Below the pieces are notes generated by a model. That model saw nothing but the letters and a program-made list of their open reading frames with translations, was not told the DNA's origin and made no database searches. Both the position numbers and the translations under genes were made by a program. 64,000 bases of DNA from Lethocerus indicus (lineage: Eukaryota > Arthropoda > Insecta > Hemiptera > Belostomatidae): contig JACDQD010000105.1 of the NCBI GenBank assembly GCA_019843655.1, positions 5,642,001 through 5,706,000 on the forward strand, given 5' to 3'. This document shows, in pieces, positions 1 to 13,199 of the stretch. Numbering within the stretch: position 1 is the first letter of the stretch; every line of letters begins with the position of its first letter.

Positions 1-3000
1 AACTGCGGTTAAATAAAATTTAAGGGTAGTATAATATATTCTGATGGGCTTTTAAGCGCCGCCCAAACGCTCCCCATTGTGTAATTCGAGTCACTCCCAA
101 AGTGTTGTTCCGAATTTAAACGACGTCGAGGCCAGGTCGTACGTCTGGGCAGACTATCCATATTTTATTACTGGCCATTACTTCCTCCAGTTCTTTTTTA
201 ACAATCGACCACATCGCATTTCTACAATAATGCGACAAGTGTTAACAGGTGACAATGTCAAGCTGAGGTAAAATTTAATGGAAACCTGGCTGATGTCTTC
301 ATGACTTTATTAAGGATGGGAAAGAAAACAGAAAGATAGAGGATGGGTACAAATTCTAGTAATAATTTCATTATCGTATGATCAGTAAGGTATTTATATA
401 TTATTTGCCTTAATACTCTGCACTATTCTTGATAATGAAATAAAACAATGATGCTTTAGTTTCAAGAAATATTTTACTAATCGTTTTATTAATGGAAATA
501 TAAACATACAAAGTTATATCCTTTATGGTAATTTGTCAATATTGATGAATTTTACTGCGGTATTAATGAAATCTACCCTGATGGGTACATGAAACTGCGG
601 TATCGAAAGTAACCGTCTAAAATAGAATAACTAAAATAGAAATATATTTACTTATCTCCTGTATTTCATTGTATCTATAATCACCCTTTTTTCATATAAA
701 TTGTTATCGTGATCCATATCACCTACTTTGGCCCACCAAAGAAAGTAATTATTGCAACTCATCAAAATTAAACCAAGCCCGTAGTCTCAAATCAGTAATT
801 AAACCATTTTATGTGGATAGATCCAATAGCGAACAGTTTCCGTAGTTAGTTGAAAACGGAAATTAGATGAGACGGCGACGGTTAATAATTAATTATTCGG
901 TCGGTTTAAATGGGCTCCGCCAGACTGTTCGTTCGCGGTTTTTGTCGGTTATGACTAGTCGAATCAGTCGCAAAAAACGGTTGACCCGTTGCCACCCCGG
1001 CGGCATGACCTAACCGTCTGAGGGGGAAACACCAGCTCTGAGTCGGAAGCTGAGTGTTCCGAAGATCCGGTCGTGCGATTGAACACGGGAAAATGTTAAA
1101 CTGTGCTCGGCCAAGAACCGGATGAGGGCATTGGCGGATTATCGTCGGCAACAATCTCAAGGACCGCAATGTCCTACTCGGAATTCCTGATTCACCAATG
1201 AAATCCTAACGTTTTTTACGCTCTCGGTTTTTTTTCACTCGGCCGTACCACAAGCGAAAGTAATTGGTTCTGCGTTATGCGACATATAAAAGTGATAACT
1301 AGTTTTACTAGTTCGTATAAAAATGTATTCGGAGGCAAACGGAACGTGAAAAATAATACGGAACATGTTTGTAACACGGCATAACAAAATTCTAAATATA
1401 ATATGACCGTTTCGGGGTTCGCATCATATTTGATCATCATCATACATTCCACAGTTGATGCTAATGCTGTTAATGTCCAAGAAAAAATATCTTAAATTAA
1501 TAGCACCGCTCGCATCTTTCTGAAATTGTTAGTGAGAAGAACGCAGAATGTTTCGCTGATTTACCGAGGGACCAAGTCGGTCACGAAAATGAAATCGTAT
1601 CCTAAAAACAAGTTGAAGAAAATCATGGAGGATAACATTTTCTATTGCCAGATTTCTTTTTAACGTCTTTTTTTCTAGTAGTTAAAAAATAAATACTAAT
1701 TAGTCTTATTCGTAAGAGTTGGTAAGAAGAGATCGGAAAAAAAGCGTTAAGAACGTGGGCGAATACCGCCCAATCAGTTCCCAACTGGGAGTACTGAGCG
1801 CCCCCAAAAGGATGCCAAAGGGTGGCTCGATGCCATCTGCACAAGCGAAGCCTCTAGCACCACTCAGAGTGAAGCGGCTATGAAGAGGAATAGTGCGATC
1901 AGGTGCTGCACGATTCTCCGATTCACGATGAAGCCAATATTATCAGAAATATTACCACCGAAGGCAGACTTGCCACTTCTTCAGAGGGTGTTTACCTTAT
2001 ATCTATACCTTATAGTTGGCTATATTGGTTGGGGTATTACCTTATATCTGCCTTAGTACACAGTACAGTGTTCTCTGTCGTAGAGGGGCTAAGATTATAA
2101 AACGTTAATTTTTGATTCCTGGTATGAGAGGAGGGGGGGCGGGCTCCGGTAAAAGTTAGGCCTAGTCCTGTGGGAGGGCTAACCGGGGCCAAGTTAAATT
2201 GGTCGCCGATGGTTGGCCGTTATGGGCGGCGCTGAGGAGTTATGGCCTTTTGGGAAGTTTTAGGATTTAAATTTGTGCCACGGATGAGGGGCGAACGTCC
2301 CGCCGATCGTTTTATGACCGGACTATACAACCGCCCGTTACAAAACTGTCCTCGACCGTTTCCCATTTATTTTCTAGGGCAACCCGTTTGTTATATTGTT
2401 TTCGAGAATCTGTACCCGGCGGCAAACTGTACGATCCGTTCATATGAAAACCGATCACTCCGCATTGCGAATAATATTGACGGTTAATATAATCTCTCTA
2501 ACGAAATTGAATCGCTGCAATCCACAATCCCTATGTTTTTAGCCGCACAATTCATTCCGATTTGAAAGTCCCGTTCTCTCGTGAATTAGTAGCTTCCCGG
2601 TGTAAACCATTGTAAAGCTATCCCATCACTCCAATCCATTGATTCGACAGTTCTCTTCGTGTCACCTTCTTGAAAATCCCGAGGACCGCCTTAAGAGGAA
2701 ATGTCCACGTGATTACCTAACTAAAGGCAGGAGCAGGATTACCATCAGTGTCGATTCTCCGTCAAAAATACATTTGTGTTATCAAATCGCACTGTCGCTA
2801 AATATAATTTTAAATTAATTTCTTCTTGTATGGACACGATAATATATTGATTTGTACAATAAAGAGAGCGTATAATTGGTCATAATTACATAATGCCACC
2901 TACAGTAAAAGAAATAATGGCACGGCATCAGAAGAGACTCGTAACTGTGTTGGATAGAGGAGTTTCGAGATTGGAAAGAGAAACGTTACATAAACAACTA

Positions 3001-6000
3001 AGTGTGCGTTAACGAGGTTTATTAATTTGTATTACTTGCTATTGTGCAAAACAAACAATATTTTTGCGCTGGCAAGATTTCGTCATTCTTCCGTTTCCGC
3101 ATGAAAAGAATATAGTTTCTCGGAAGCGAGATAAGTACGACTTATGGTATGGTATAGGTACGCCATTCAATGGTAAGACTTGAGAATAATTACAGAATGT
3201 ATGTTGATAAATCTCCTTCAAATCGGAAGACTTTTTTTCTTTCCGTATCCATTATTTTTAATATAATTTTACATAGATAAAAATCATTTATAGGATGAAT
3301 TTTACATAATTTAAATCACATCTAAATGTTTGAATACCTATATTAAAAACCTAACACGATATGACCGCCTACGTATAAATTTTTTCATAACGTCAGTTTT
3401 GGTGGTGAAGAAAAAATAGAGTACACTTTGGGCGGGGCCGGGCTAATGAACGTTTATATAAGTTAGGGTGTTAATGCGCTTATTTACAAAGCATTAAAGT
3501 ATGAAATTTTAAAAGGTGGATCCCCTTATGCGGGCTGACTTTTTATCCATCTCATTATAAGATTTATTATACTTTTGAGAGCCATAAAAGCCTACGCGTC
3601 GGGGTTTCGCAACATGTATACTACATTATTCATCTGACCGACCCTCGTCCAGGATCCATGTCTCACTAAAATTTTCCGAAACGGCCTAAGGAAATCATAT
3701 TGTCGGGAAAATATTTAAAGGAAATAAATCTATTCGCACGCCTGTATAAAATGGAAAATCGACAGTTACTTCGTTCCATTGGACATAGATTTTGTACCTT
3801 TATATTATCTCGTCATATGGATCGAGTATTAAAATTAGTAATGTTACGAATCTAATAGTTATCTCACTATTACATGTTATGAGAATAGGGAATCTGACTT
3901 GTTCAATCATTCAAATATATCTATTCATATAAAAACTAATTCTAACAAGTGTTACAGCAATTACATTGCATCTTGTCACTCTTCCAAATATTCCCAACCA
4001 TTTGCCGAAACCGACGGTACCCTACGCTAAATTGATTGCGTCTATTCTCATAAACCAGGTATTCATTGCGGTAAAAATTCTCATCTGCAGAGAATACAAT
4101 TTAGAGTCCGAATCGCCGCTCACCTCAGTGGCCTTAATCGAAGGCCAAACAACTTTCAGTGACAACATTGGCTCCGCACACCGACCTCTACAGGTTGGCA
4201 ATCTATTTCAGTCTCATCATCAGACGCTCCAACGGCCGCTCACTGTTCCTCTCTGGTCCCATCTCAGAGAAGGTGGCACCTCTACTGAGAATCCGTCCGG
4301 GGAACTGTTCGGTCTGCCTAGTGGACCCAGATTGAGGGCTTTTCCAGTTTTGAAACAGTTTAGAGCTCTCGAATACGTGAACGTATATTCCAGTGCATCA
4401 CGTCGCGTAGAACTGAGAGGGGGTCAATAAATTAATGTAATTTCTACGCAGGACTGGTTTGTTCGCATCAAATTCTTTCCGACTAACCGGTTTGGATCAA
4501 CGGGTTTTCCAAGCGTACAACAGTTCAGCGCTCCGTTGTTCCGAGAAGATTTCGAGGATACTATTAGGTGAGTGTATGACGTCAGTTGGCACTCAGGGAA
4601 TACCCTTCACATATGCAGCTTGGCTTTAGGCTCAAAGAGTAAATAATTATCGATTGTATCAGAGCAGTGGGAATGTTAACAGGGCTACGTGGACATCTTT
4701 ATATTATTAACGGAACGCTGCCGAAGGGGCACAAAGATTTGCTCAAACAGTTAATTGACTGTTAATTGGGTCAGAACTGTACAGACGAGACACTCCGAGT
4801 ATTAAGTAACCGGGGCGTTATCAGGAACCGGAGCTGTGGTTTTCGAATTCGGTTCAGGATACGAGTGTTTGGGGACCGGGGGATCGGTACTGCTTAATGA
4901 ATTCATTTAGCCGGCGGCTTTTGTGAGGGCCACCGGGGCCGGCTCAACGCCACTCGAGCCTACCGACCCCATACCCACCCCGTTTGTACATAATGGCGGA
5001 GTGCATTAAGCGGCCGAAACGAGTGCACTCCTCCTACCCGGCTTCACTCCATCCAGCCAACTATTAACACAGTCCACTGTGGACAGTTTGGCCGGTGACG
5101 GTTATCGTTGCGGTTTATGTTAAGGGCCCGGTTTCAATATGCGCAAGGTCGACAAACGGATCGGCGATGGGTTCTCGACCCTTACTAGGGCTTCCCACAG
5201 GCAGCCGGTGTGTGGGGCCGCTACTAGGCTCAGATATAACGTCGATGACGAAGGCTTCAACCGCGCGCTCCGGCATAACCCCTCTACAAAGACGCCGGGA
5301 GAAAATTAGTTGGTCGGGCAAGTGCTAACACTCATTATTAAGTGAGTCAGAGCCCAGGTAGTCCGGACAGGAAATATCTTCCAAATGCCGACAAAACTAT
5401 TGAAGGAAGTAGACAAAAAAACAAAATATTCCGCTTATTGTCATATACAATCCATCATTGTCTAAAAGACTGTCCTATTCACAGTTTATTTTACATTTAC
5501 GTCCCACTTTTGTGGGGGACAAAGTTTCGATATTACAACACGATAGAAATAAAAATAAGTAAATAAAATGATATTTTTCAAGAACCGTAACGGTCCATTC
5601 CCATTGCTAAGTACTCCTACTGACGGCCGGCTTTTAATTCTAATAAGATGTTGTTTTGTATTTCTATTATTATTAAAAACTTTTTTGTCTCTAACCTTCC
5701 GAGGCTCTAAGAAGAAGGCATTGAGAAAAACCATCAGACGTCACCGAATACTGGTAAAAGGTTTACCGCCACGGTGGTAACAGATTGAAAACATCACTCA
5801 CTATTGTAATTTATGAAGGTGTGACCGTTTGAACTGATCAAGATTAGCCATCCTTGCAGCCGACGTGCGAATGACAATTGGAAATACATTATCATGCATG
5901 CCATGCCAACTCATATCCAACGGCCTCTACACAGACACGTGTGTCTCCGTGAGAAATCACTTTTTGTTTTTATTTCTGTTCGCACGTTATTCTCCACCGG

Positions 6001-7577
6001 TATTGCACCGAGTGACGCTGAATGAAGGTCTGCCAAAAAGATTATTGCCTTCTGAGATTAGCGATAGAATTAATTTCAATAATGTCAAATTGAACCGGAG
6101 TTTTTGATTTTGGAAATTGTCAGAAAGGGATTATCCATCCAAGAAAAATAATAAATAAAATCGAAAAGTAATAATTATACGCCCTATTATGAACGGCTTT
6201 CGTATGAATATTATTTGTGAATTTAAATAATATACTACCCGACCGGTAGGAGTCAAACATCTTTTAAATTAATTAAGTCAAGTATGGTATTGCTTTAATT
6301 TGTACTACCCTAAGCCACTTTAATACCAGTTCATGCGGATTGCCTATAAAAATACAAAGACACAGAGGCACAGTTTGCGGAGGAAATTTTTCCGAACTTA
6401 CATAAATTGTGTATTTAACTGTACTTAACGCTCAGTAAAGAGAAAAAAAGTTTTCAAGGTTTAATTCCTAGCATTAAGCAGAAATACGGTCTTAAAACGA
6501 TCCTGTTAAAATAACAGCTCAATCCCCCCCTCTCGGCTAGGCCGTGATTCTTTTTCCAGGCGCGATCCGTGTTTCGAATATTTGTGAATGGATTCGTTAA
6601 CTCAATGAATTGAATTCATCATTTCTGTTTCATTCATGGATGTGCTAATTGTGGCAGTCAGTAATTAATAATAATTCCGCCTGGTACAAATCGTTGATTC
6701 CATGAGAAGCAATTCGACAGTAGGCTGAATCGAGCGTTTTTGGTTACATACGATTGACAATTAGTCAAATATTGACAACTGTTCGATGATGGGAAAGAAA
6801 CTTAAAGGATGTGTGAATTACTACCTGTAGGTATTCTCGGTATTGCTTACATGACGTGGCATATTCACATCCTTCCGTTTGTGAATTAACTACAGAGAAA
6901 AGAGTTTCAATTTCCTGCCTCATGGGATATACCATTTTATTTCGGATTCTTGTCTCGCTTGTCTGCGGATTTTTTCGACGAGGAAAAACCGTTCGTAAAG
7001 TATTATTATATTAAACCGCAAGGTATTACTGCCCCATCGATTCCACGGGTTGACACCTAAGCCACCTTTGCATATTTCCTTTCGCAATTTTCCTCAAAAA
7101 TTTGACGCGAACAATTTTTTTCATGATTAGCGGATTTCAGAAGAAAATCCGAATGTTCTGGAACATGAAATCTCGACTCATTTCCGCGTAACATTTTTGC
7201 CAGGCGAGTATAACTTGAAGCCTGACTAATGTCAACTGACGCCAACCTTCATGGTGTGAGCCTTTCAAAGCCACATCAGTTTCATCACATTTTATATTTG
7301 CAGATGAGAAAGTATAACAAAATTCAGAGCGACAAACTGTCTATGTTATAGAATAATTATCCGACGATTTGAATAAGTTTTCCCTATGGGCGGGAGAGGC
7401 TGACAAAAATAATAGTTCCGATATTTCCAATCCTCCGGTTATTTGATTATTACCAAATGTCGCGGGATAATGAGATATTCATCAAGGTGTCAGGTGAAAG
7501 GGAGGGGAATTGATTTTCGATTTCCCCCCATTTGGGGGCCCCATGTAATAAGTTCCCCATCCGAGATATGCCCGAGA

Positions 7578-7593
7578 CGCCGCCGCCGCCGCC
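7578..7593. repeat. (CGC)n microsatellite
   Basis: Short run of about five CGC triplets inside AT-rich flanks. Confidence 0.8.
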
Positions 7594-8520
7594 AAAATTT
7601 TCCATTTTTCATCTTCATTTTGAAAAATGGGGCCATTATTTCCGGTAATGGTTTCGCAAAAGAGGTTGTACCAACGGTCGCTCCGATATCAAGGTGGCCG
7701 TTCGGAAATCTTCGTATTTGCTTAATGTTATGTAAGAGACTGGGGAACGGGGAGGATTTTGTACTTCAGTTTCTCGGTGTAAGCCTCTTTATTTGAAAAC
7801 GCTCCGTCTCCGCTCAGTTTTGGCATCGGCCTTTCGCTATTTTATTGCTACTCCCTAGCGCCGATGGTGGGGGAACAATCGAAACCGGTATTTGCCTCGG
7901 AAGATCGTTTAAAAAGAAATAATAATAAAAATTCACCAATGCCCCACAATAATTTGTGAAACATCACTGTAAACGAATATAGTTTATTCTGGAAGATATT
8001 ATACTATATATTATTATACTATATATTTTGATAACTGAGGTACGTTATATTTTATTAGATATTTGGGCCACTTCTTGGGGTGGCTAATGAAAATTCGTGC
8101 CGGTATTTTACCCGGTCGAGTATTAATTAAGAGTGGTCCACCTAATCGAGCCTGCAAAATATTCGGCAACCAGTACTGTCGGCACGAGTCAAGGATTCAA
8201 CGAATATCTGTTAATCAGTGGGTTCTGAATGAGTCGGAGAGACCGCAGACAATTATCGATTCCCGAAATACTTATCCCAAGAATCGGAATCCGTGTTGAT
8301 TCACACCGAGGATGTCCGACCGGTTGTTCTATGGAATAGAGCAGCGTAACGCACACAGTCTTAATTGGTACTGAGACCAAATAGCGGCTCATTTTTCCCT
8401 TGGTTTTTTCGCCGCTGGCCGGTATCCACTTAGGGGCCAGCTTTTCAATTCGGTAACTGGTCATGACATTCGGCTGTGGCCGAAGAGCATTGTGCCCGAC
8501 ACGCGAAGCCGTATTCGCTC

Positions 8521-8544
8521 CAATCGCTTAATGTTAAGCGATTG
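8521..8544. repeat. 24-base palindrome with 11-base arms
   Basis: The left arm CAATCGCTTAA and right arm TTAAGCGATTG are perfect reverse complements separated by TG. It could bind a dimeric protein or be a chance or transposon-end remnant; nothing nearby decides. Confidence 0.75.
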
Positions 8545-11500
8545 CAATTCCATAATCGCGGGTCCATGAACGGATGGCGATAGGAAGAACCGGCATAAAA
8601 TGAATACTAAACAATTAAACATATAATGGGCTCAGAAGTCGCATATACAAAATCAAACATTAAATGAAAAAAGTTGTTGAATCGGGAATATCGCTATTTA
8701 ATACCTCTTTCTGTATAACTAAAATAAAAAATCATTTCAGCCTAAATATGTAAATTTTAATAGTACCTAAACACAATAGGGTTTCTTTGGGCTCAAGCAA
8801 TTAAGTGAATTTTATTTGACAGTGTAAGTTCTTATTCTTAGTTAAAAGTTCTTAGTAATTTTATATATAGTTTGGCATAAAGAGAGCTATTCCCTGGCGA
8901 ATTCGGTATTTGGCTAATTGCATTTTTGACTGTTTCTGAGGATTAAAAATCGAACCCCGATAATGAACATCCAATTCATTCGGCTTCACTAGAAACAAGG
9001 CGCAGTATCTGTGTTTTTCTGACAAAATGGTTCCCCGGTGAGCTTATCGCGGCAGGAAGGAGGTAAGGGCTTTATTAGTATATAACTTCCGGTAAGATGG
9101 AGTAATTATGTTGTTAGCCTCGGGCGGAAGTGTCCGCGATTCTTCCTGTCTTGGAGAACACTCGAGTGAGTTCCAGCAGTTCTTCTTCCCTTTCCCGCTG
9201 GCCTGCCCATGGGTGCGGTCACCCCCCCACCGGAACACAGAAGTTAGATAGTAGTAATCGGAATTTCGATTGCGGACACCTCCACTCGTTCGGGAGTAAA
9301 AGATCATTCTCAATGAAGATGTCACTATGAGAGCACAGACTGGGTGGAGGACTGGTTGTTACACGCAGACCGAGTACCGCAATACACTGCCGTATCGCTG
9401 GTACAATCGGTTTTATCATCCATCGCTCACAAGAACTCATACTCGTACATACTACTGAGATTTTGGGATCTGTTAATAAGTTTTTATGTTTATTTGCAAT
9501 GTAACTTCGGCTCTTTACCCTAAATTATCCGATGCCTCCCTAGTCGGTGAATGACAAGCGCGTTCTGGTGTTCAGGGCTGGATGTTTATTTAATGGTCGG
9601 TTGGGGGTGGCCACTGGAACAACTGCTCGTACGCGAGCTCGGGAATGAAATATTTAGTGCGTTAACACTTAGGGCGGTTAAAGTTTAATGAGAGTTTCGT
9701 GTCGGAAGGGGCATGTCGGTTTTGTACGTCGCTCGAGCCACACTTTTGAATTGCATTTGTAGTTCAATGGTTGGTGATTCGAATCCCTGCCGAACATTCC
9801 GAAAGCGAAACTGTTGCACAGTTCACAATCGATCTCTGGCTTCCACTCCGTTTATTTATACTGTGTCACAGTAAAGTGACAAGAGTTGACTGGACGCTTC
9901 AACGGCTGCCAATATTCGTATAGATAGACGCCGTAGTCGAAATGCTACTGACGGTGAAGACAGGAAACGTTATATGTTTGATTATGTTGTCAACACCCTA
10001 ATCATTTAGCTTAATATATACGAATTTTCGTGTATGTACCGCTTTATATATTTCTCTGTTATAAATGCATGTTTGATGTACTACTTCTAGTTGCAATAAG
10101 AAGGATTCTTTTATTACTAGTTATAAGCGTAAACAAAAAGTAAATCTTAAGATTAAGCTACGCAGTAAATGATTTTTTTTTTTGCGATTTGATGCGAAAT
10201 GATGCGATTTTTAACGAGCGACTGACCAATTTAATACCGGATTCAAATATTTTCAATTTATTTGTTTATGTAATAAACTGTTTAGTTTAAACAATCGCCT
10301 GGAAATTCGAATACATTCGGTATCCAATGGGCCGCGGGGCATTGTTATTGTTCACGCTATTTCACTACCCGGGTTCAAAAGGTGTTTATATTCCATTTCA
10401 GTTTCTGCGATAACCGACCAATTGAATTATACACCCTGCTACCAGCCGAAACTCAGGAAAGACAGGAATAAATTATCAAATTACCTCCTAAATTATTGGC
10501 TCGGTCATTAGTGGTTTTAATTCGATTCGAAATGTTATCACTATCTATCGTATAGTGGGACGAAATTCAATATGCTAATATGCGTATGTATGCGGCGCCT
10601 AATAAATGTGAGAGTATAAATGCGGTAGAAATAAGGCGGCTTCCATACGATAGAAAAATAAATTTATTTTTTATACGAACCTTTGTTTTTGGAAGAATAG
10701 TAGCATTAAGCAATTGCATAGAGTACCAGAATTCAACTTTATATTTAGTACGACGAATAGATGTAAAAGCTAAATAGAACAGGGCCGTAAAATATAGGAG
10801 ACTAATGCTAGAATAAAGATGTATTGATATTTGAAAGATAAACCAGAGAGTAAATATTTATAACCAACCATCAACCGAAAATTTATATCTAACAATGAGT
10901 ACATACCACTATGAGTGCTACTTGGAAAATCGTTGGACTCTGTGATAGATCAATTGGAAGATCTATGTTGGGAAGAAACCCCCGGCGGTGGGAAGAAACC
11001 GAAACCGATTCTAGCTGGCACCGAAATAAACGACTGGAGGCAACGGTAGGTATTGCACACCATCGCGTGGAAACCCAAACAAATGGATTAAATAAAAATG
11101 ATTGTGTTATGTGTAAAATTTAGTCGCCGGCGGATAATTGAATCTGGCGTTCTGTTCAACTGCCTTTTAGCGTAGCCGTGACTACTTGGCGAAACTGCAT
11201 AAAATAGCGGTATCTGAGTATCTATCAGCGGTAGGCACTGTTTAACGGCCGGTGAAAACGGCGCCATTTCATTGTGGAAATTGGAAGGGGGAGAGAGCAC
11301 TCCCCTCCAACACAGTTGCATTGTAATGAACTAAAAGTAAACATTGCAGTGTTAATTGGGTGTTTTGTAATGCAATCTAGTTGGCTGCCAAGTTAATATC
11401 CTCTCATATTCGTACACAAACAGCTTCGAGCGTCGGTTGTTAAACATCAATTAAAATTCGTGTTTCTATAGCATTAGCGGCAATATTTAGACCGATAACA

Positions 11501-12099
11501 TCCGACTCAAAATTGAGAATACGCGTTACGGGAAATTGTACCCTCCGTACATCGACTACAATAAATCCTCGAGTCTACTGAATTTTTAATTGAGATCGGT
11601 ACGCGGTCCTCACATTACCAGCCCCAGGTTATTTTAATTTGATTATTTTACTGCCAGAGTAAAACGATTTTAACTCGTAACATTCTTTATTATTAATTTT
11701 TATCAGATTTCTACCTTAAATTTAGTGACTTCCTCTCGCTCCTGTCTCCTCTCGCTGGTTTGGTCTATTGCTAGCCATCCTTAGTAGCTAAGTGTTAGTA
11801 GTACTAAGTGCTACTAGGTGCTACTAAGTAGTGTTAGTAGTGCTAAGTTGTAGGTTTTAGTCACTAGTGTGATTCGGAAAAATTGCCGCATTTCTTGCGA
11901 TTCATATGAAGGATTTCAAATTGTTTTCTTCTGGTATTTTCCGTATCGAATTTACCATAAAGAGTGCATTTGTATGTGTCATTGTTAAAATGTTAAGGCC
12001 CACTAACTTTTAAATATGACAATAAATAAACCATCTTCTGGCGTAGTACTCATGCGATAATTAAAGGAACTGTGCTACATAGAATGGCATGACACAATG

Positions 12100-12713
12100 T
12101 TAATTAAGTACATTTCCGAACCACACTCAGGGGGGTGCTAGTTTCACAAAAATCGCACCAATAAACTAGCGCCCCCCTGAGGGTGGTGCGGAAATGTACT
12201 TAACTAAAGTTCGTTGAGTGCACTTGCACCGATAAACTAGCGCCCCCCTGAGGGTGGTGCGGAAATGTACTTAACTAAAGTTCGTTTAGTACACTTGCAC
12301 CAAGAAACTAGCGCCCCCTGAGGGTGGTGCGGAAATGTACTTAACTAAAGTTCGTTGAGTGCACTTGCACCGAGAAACTAGCGCCCCCCTGAGGGTGGTG
12401 CGGAAATGTACTTAACTAAAGTTCGTTGAGTACACTTGCACCAAGAAACTAGCGCCCCCTGAGGGTGGTGTGGAAATGTACTTAACTAAAGTTCGTTGAG
12501 TGCACTTGCACCGAGAAACTAGCGCCCCCTGAGGGTGGTGCGGAAATGTACTTAACTAAAGTTCGTTGAGTACACTTGCACCGAGAAACTAGCGCCCCCT
12601 GAGGGTGGTGCGGAAATGTACTTAACTAAAGTTCGTTGAGTGCACTTGCACCGAGAAACTAGCGCCCCTCTGAGGGTGGTGCGGAAATGTACTTAACTAA
12701 AGTTCGTTGAGTT
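12100..12713 (+). repeat. tandem array 1, 70-71 base unit, about 8 direct units
   Basis: Eight direct units are recognisable by GGAAATGTACTTAACTAAAG, each followed by GTTCGTTGAG, a TGCACC block, AAACTAGCGCCCCC and TGAGGGTGGTGCGG. Length varies by one base with five or six Cs in the C run. The array opens with a unit in reverse orientation (about 12100-12145) joined to the direct units by a CACAAAAATCG spacer. The spacer is in the opposite orientation to the one in arrays 2 and 3. Confidence 0.95.
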
Positions 12714-13096
12714 ATAATTAAATATAACTATTATTTAATAATATTATTAAAAATAAACATTTTTCAATAAATTTTGAATCAACAGGAAAATTTTTATGAT
12801 AATAATAAATAAATGCATAATAAATAAATAATACGCGATAGATTTCCTGTCATATATTTGGAAGTCAGAACCTAATAATTGTGACCAGTTGTGTGATCAA
12901 ATATATATATTGAACGATAATCCGACAAAGTGCCAATTAACAAAATCCCTTCCAACACAAACAACATCCCCCAAAAACACAATAACAAGTCACCTATATA
13001 TACACATGAAAAATAGACAACCACCACAGTACAAGTGACGGTGATAGTGCAGTGAGGATGCCCAAAAAACATCCAAAGTGCCAAAGTGAGAAGACC

Positions 13097-13133
13097 GCAA
13101 ATGAAGATGGCGGGCAGCCAAAACCGTTCTAGC
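13097..13133 (+). ncRNA. decayed hammerhead-like motif (copy 1)
   Basis: This aligns with the better preserved motif at 53710-53746, but core positions are changed: CTGA reads ATGA, GAAA reads AAAA, and the ACCGGT palindrome reads ACCGTT. It is expected to be inactive. Confidence 0.35.
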
Positions 13134-13199
13134 AAAAAATCAAACCAGCGAGAGGAGACAGAAACACACGAAATCTCCAACCCCTCGCAGACCACAAAA

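Larger units (their letters stand above)
1..11700. other. intergenic, no gene recognised
   Basis: No open reading frame here resembles a protein family I know, and I could not chain exons with good splice sites. The longest open frame (3966-4430, +) has no signal peptide or recognisable motif and looks like chance. Notable items are a short CGC run at 7578-7593, a near-perfect 24-base palindrome at 8521-8544, and a small inverted repeat at 9859-9873. A-rich and GC-rich stretches alternate, which is common in insect intergenic DNA. Distant enhancers or non-coding exons cannot be excluded. Confidence 0.6.

Noticed and set aside
3966..4430. 154-codon open frame (+)
   Set aside because: No signal peptide, domain or motif; composition looks like translated non-coding DNA.
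9760..9786. tRNA-like A box (TAGTTCAATGG) and B box (GATTCGAATCC)
   Set aside because: The boxes are only five bases apart, leaving no room for an anticodon arm, and no acceptor stem pairs. At most it is a deleted tRNA or SINE remnant.
12100..12713. CRISPR-like regular repeats
   Set aside because: The units are continuous 70-base tandem repeats without unique spacers, in a eukaryotic genome.
12872..13195. 107-codon open frame (-) in repeat copy 1, with similar short frames in copies 2 and 3
   Set aside because: The similarity comes from the shared repeat DNA. The frame is not conserved in length and shows no transposase or reverse transcriptase motif.
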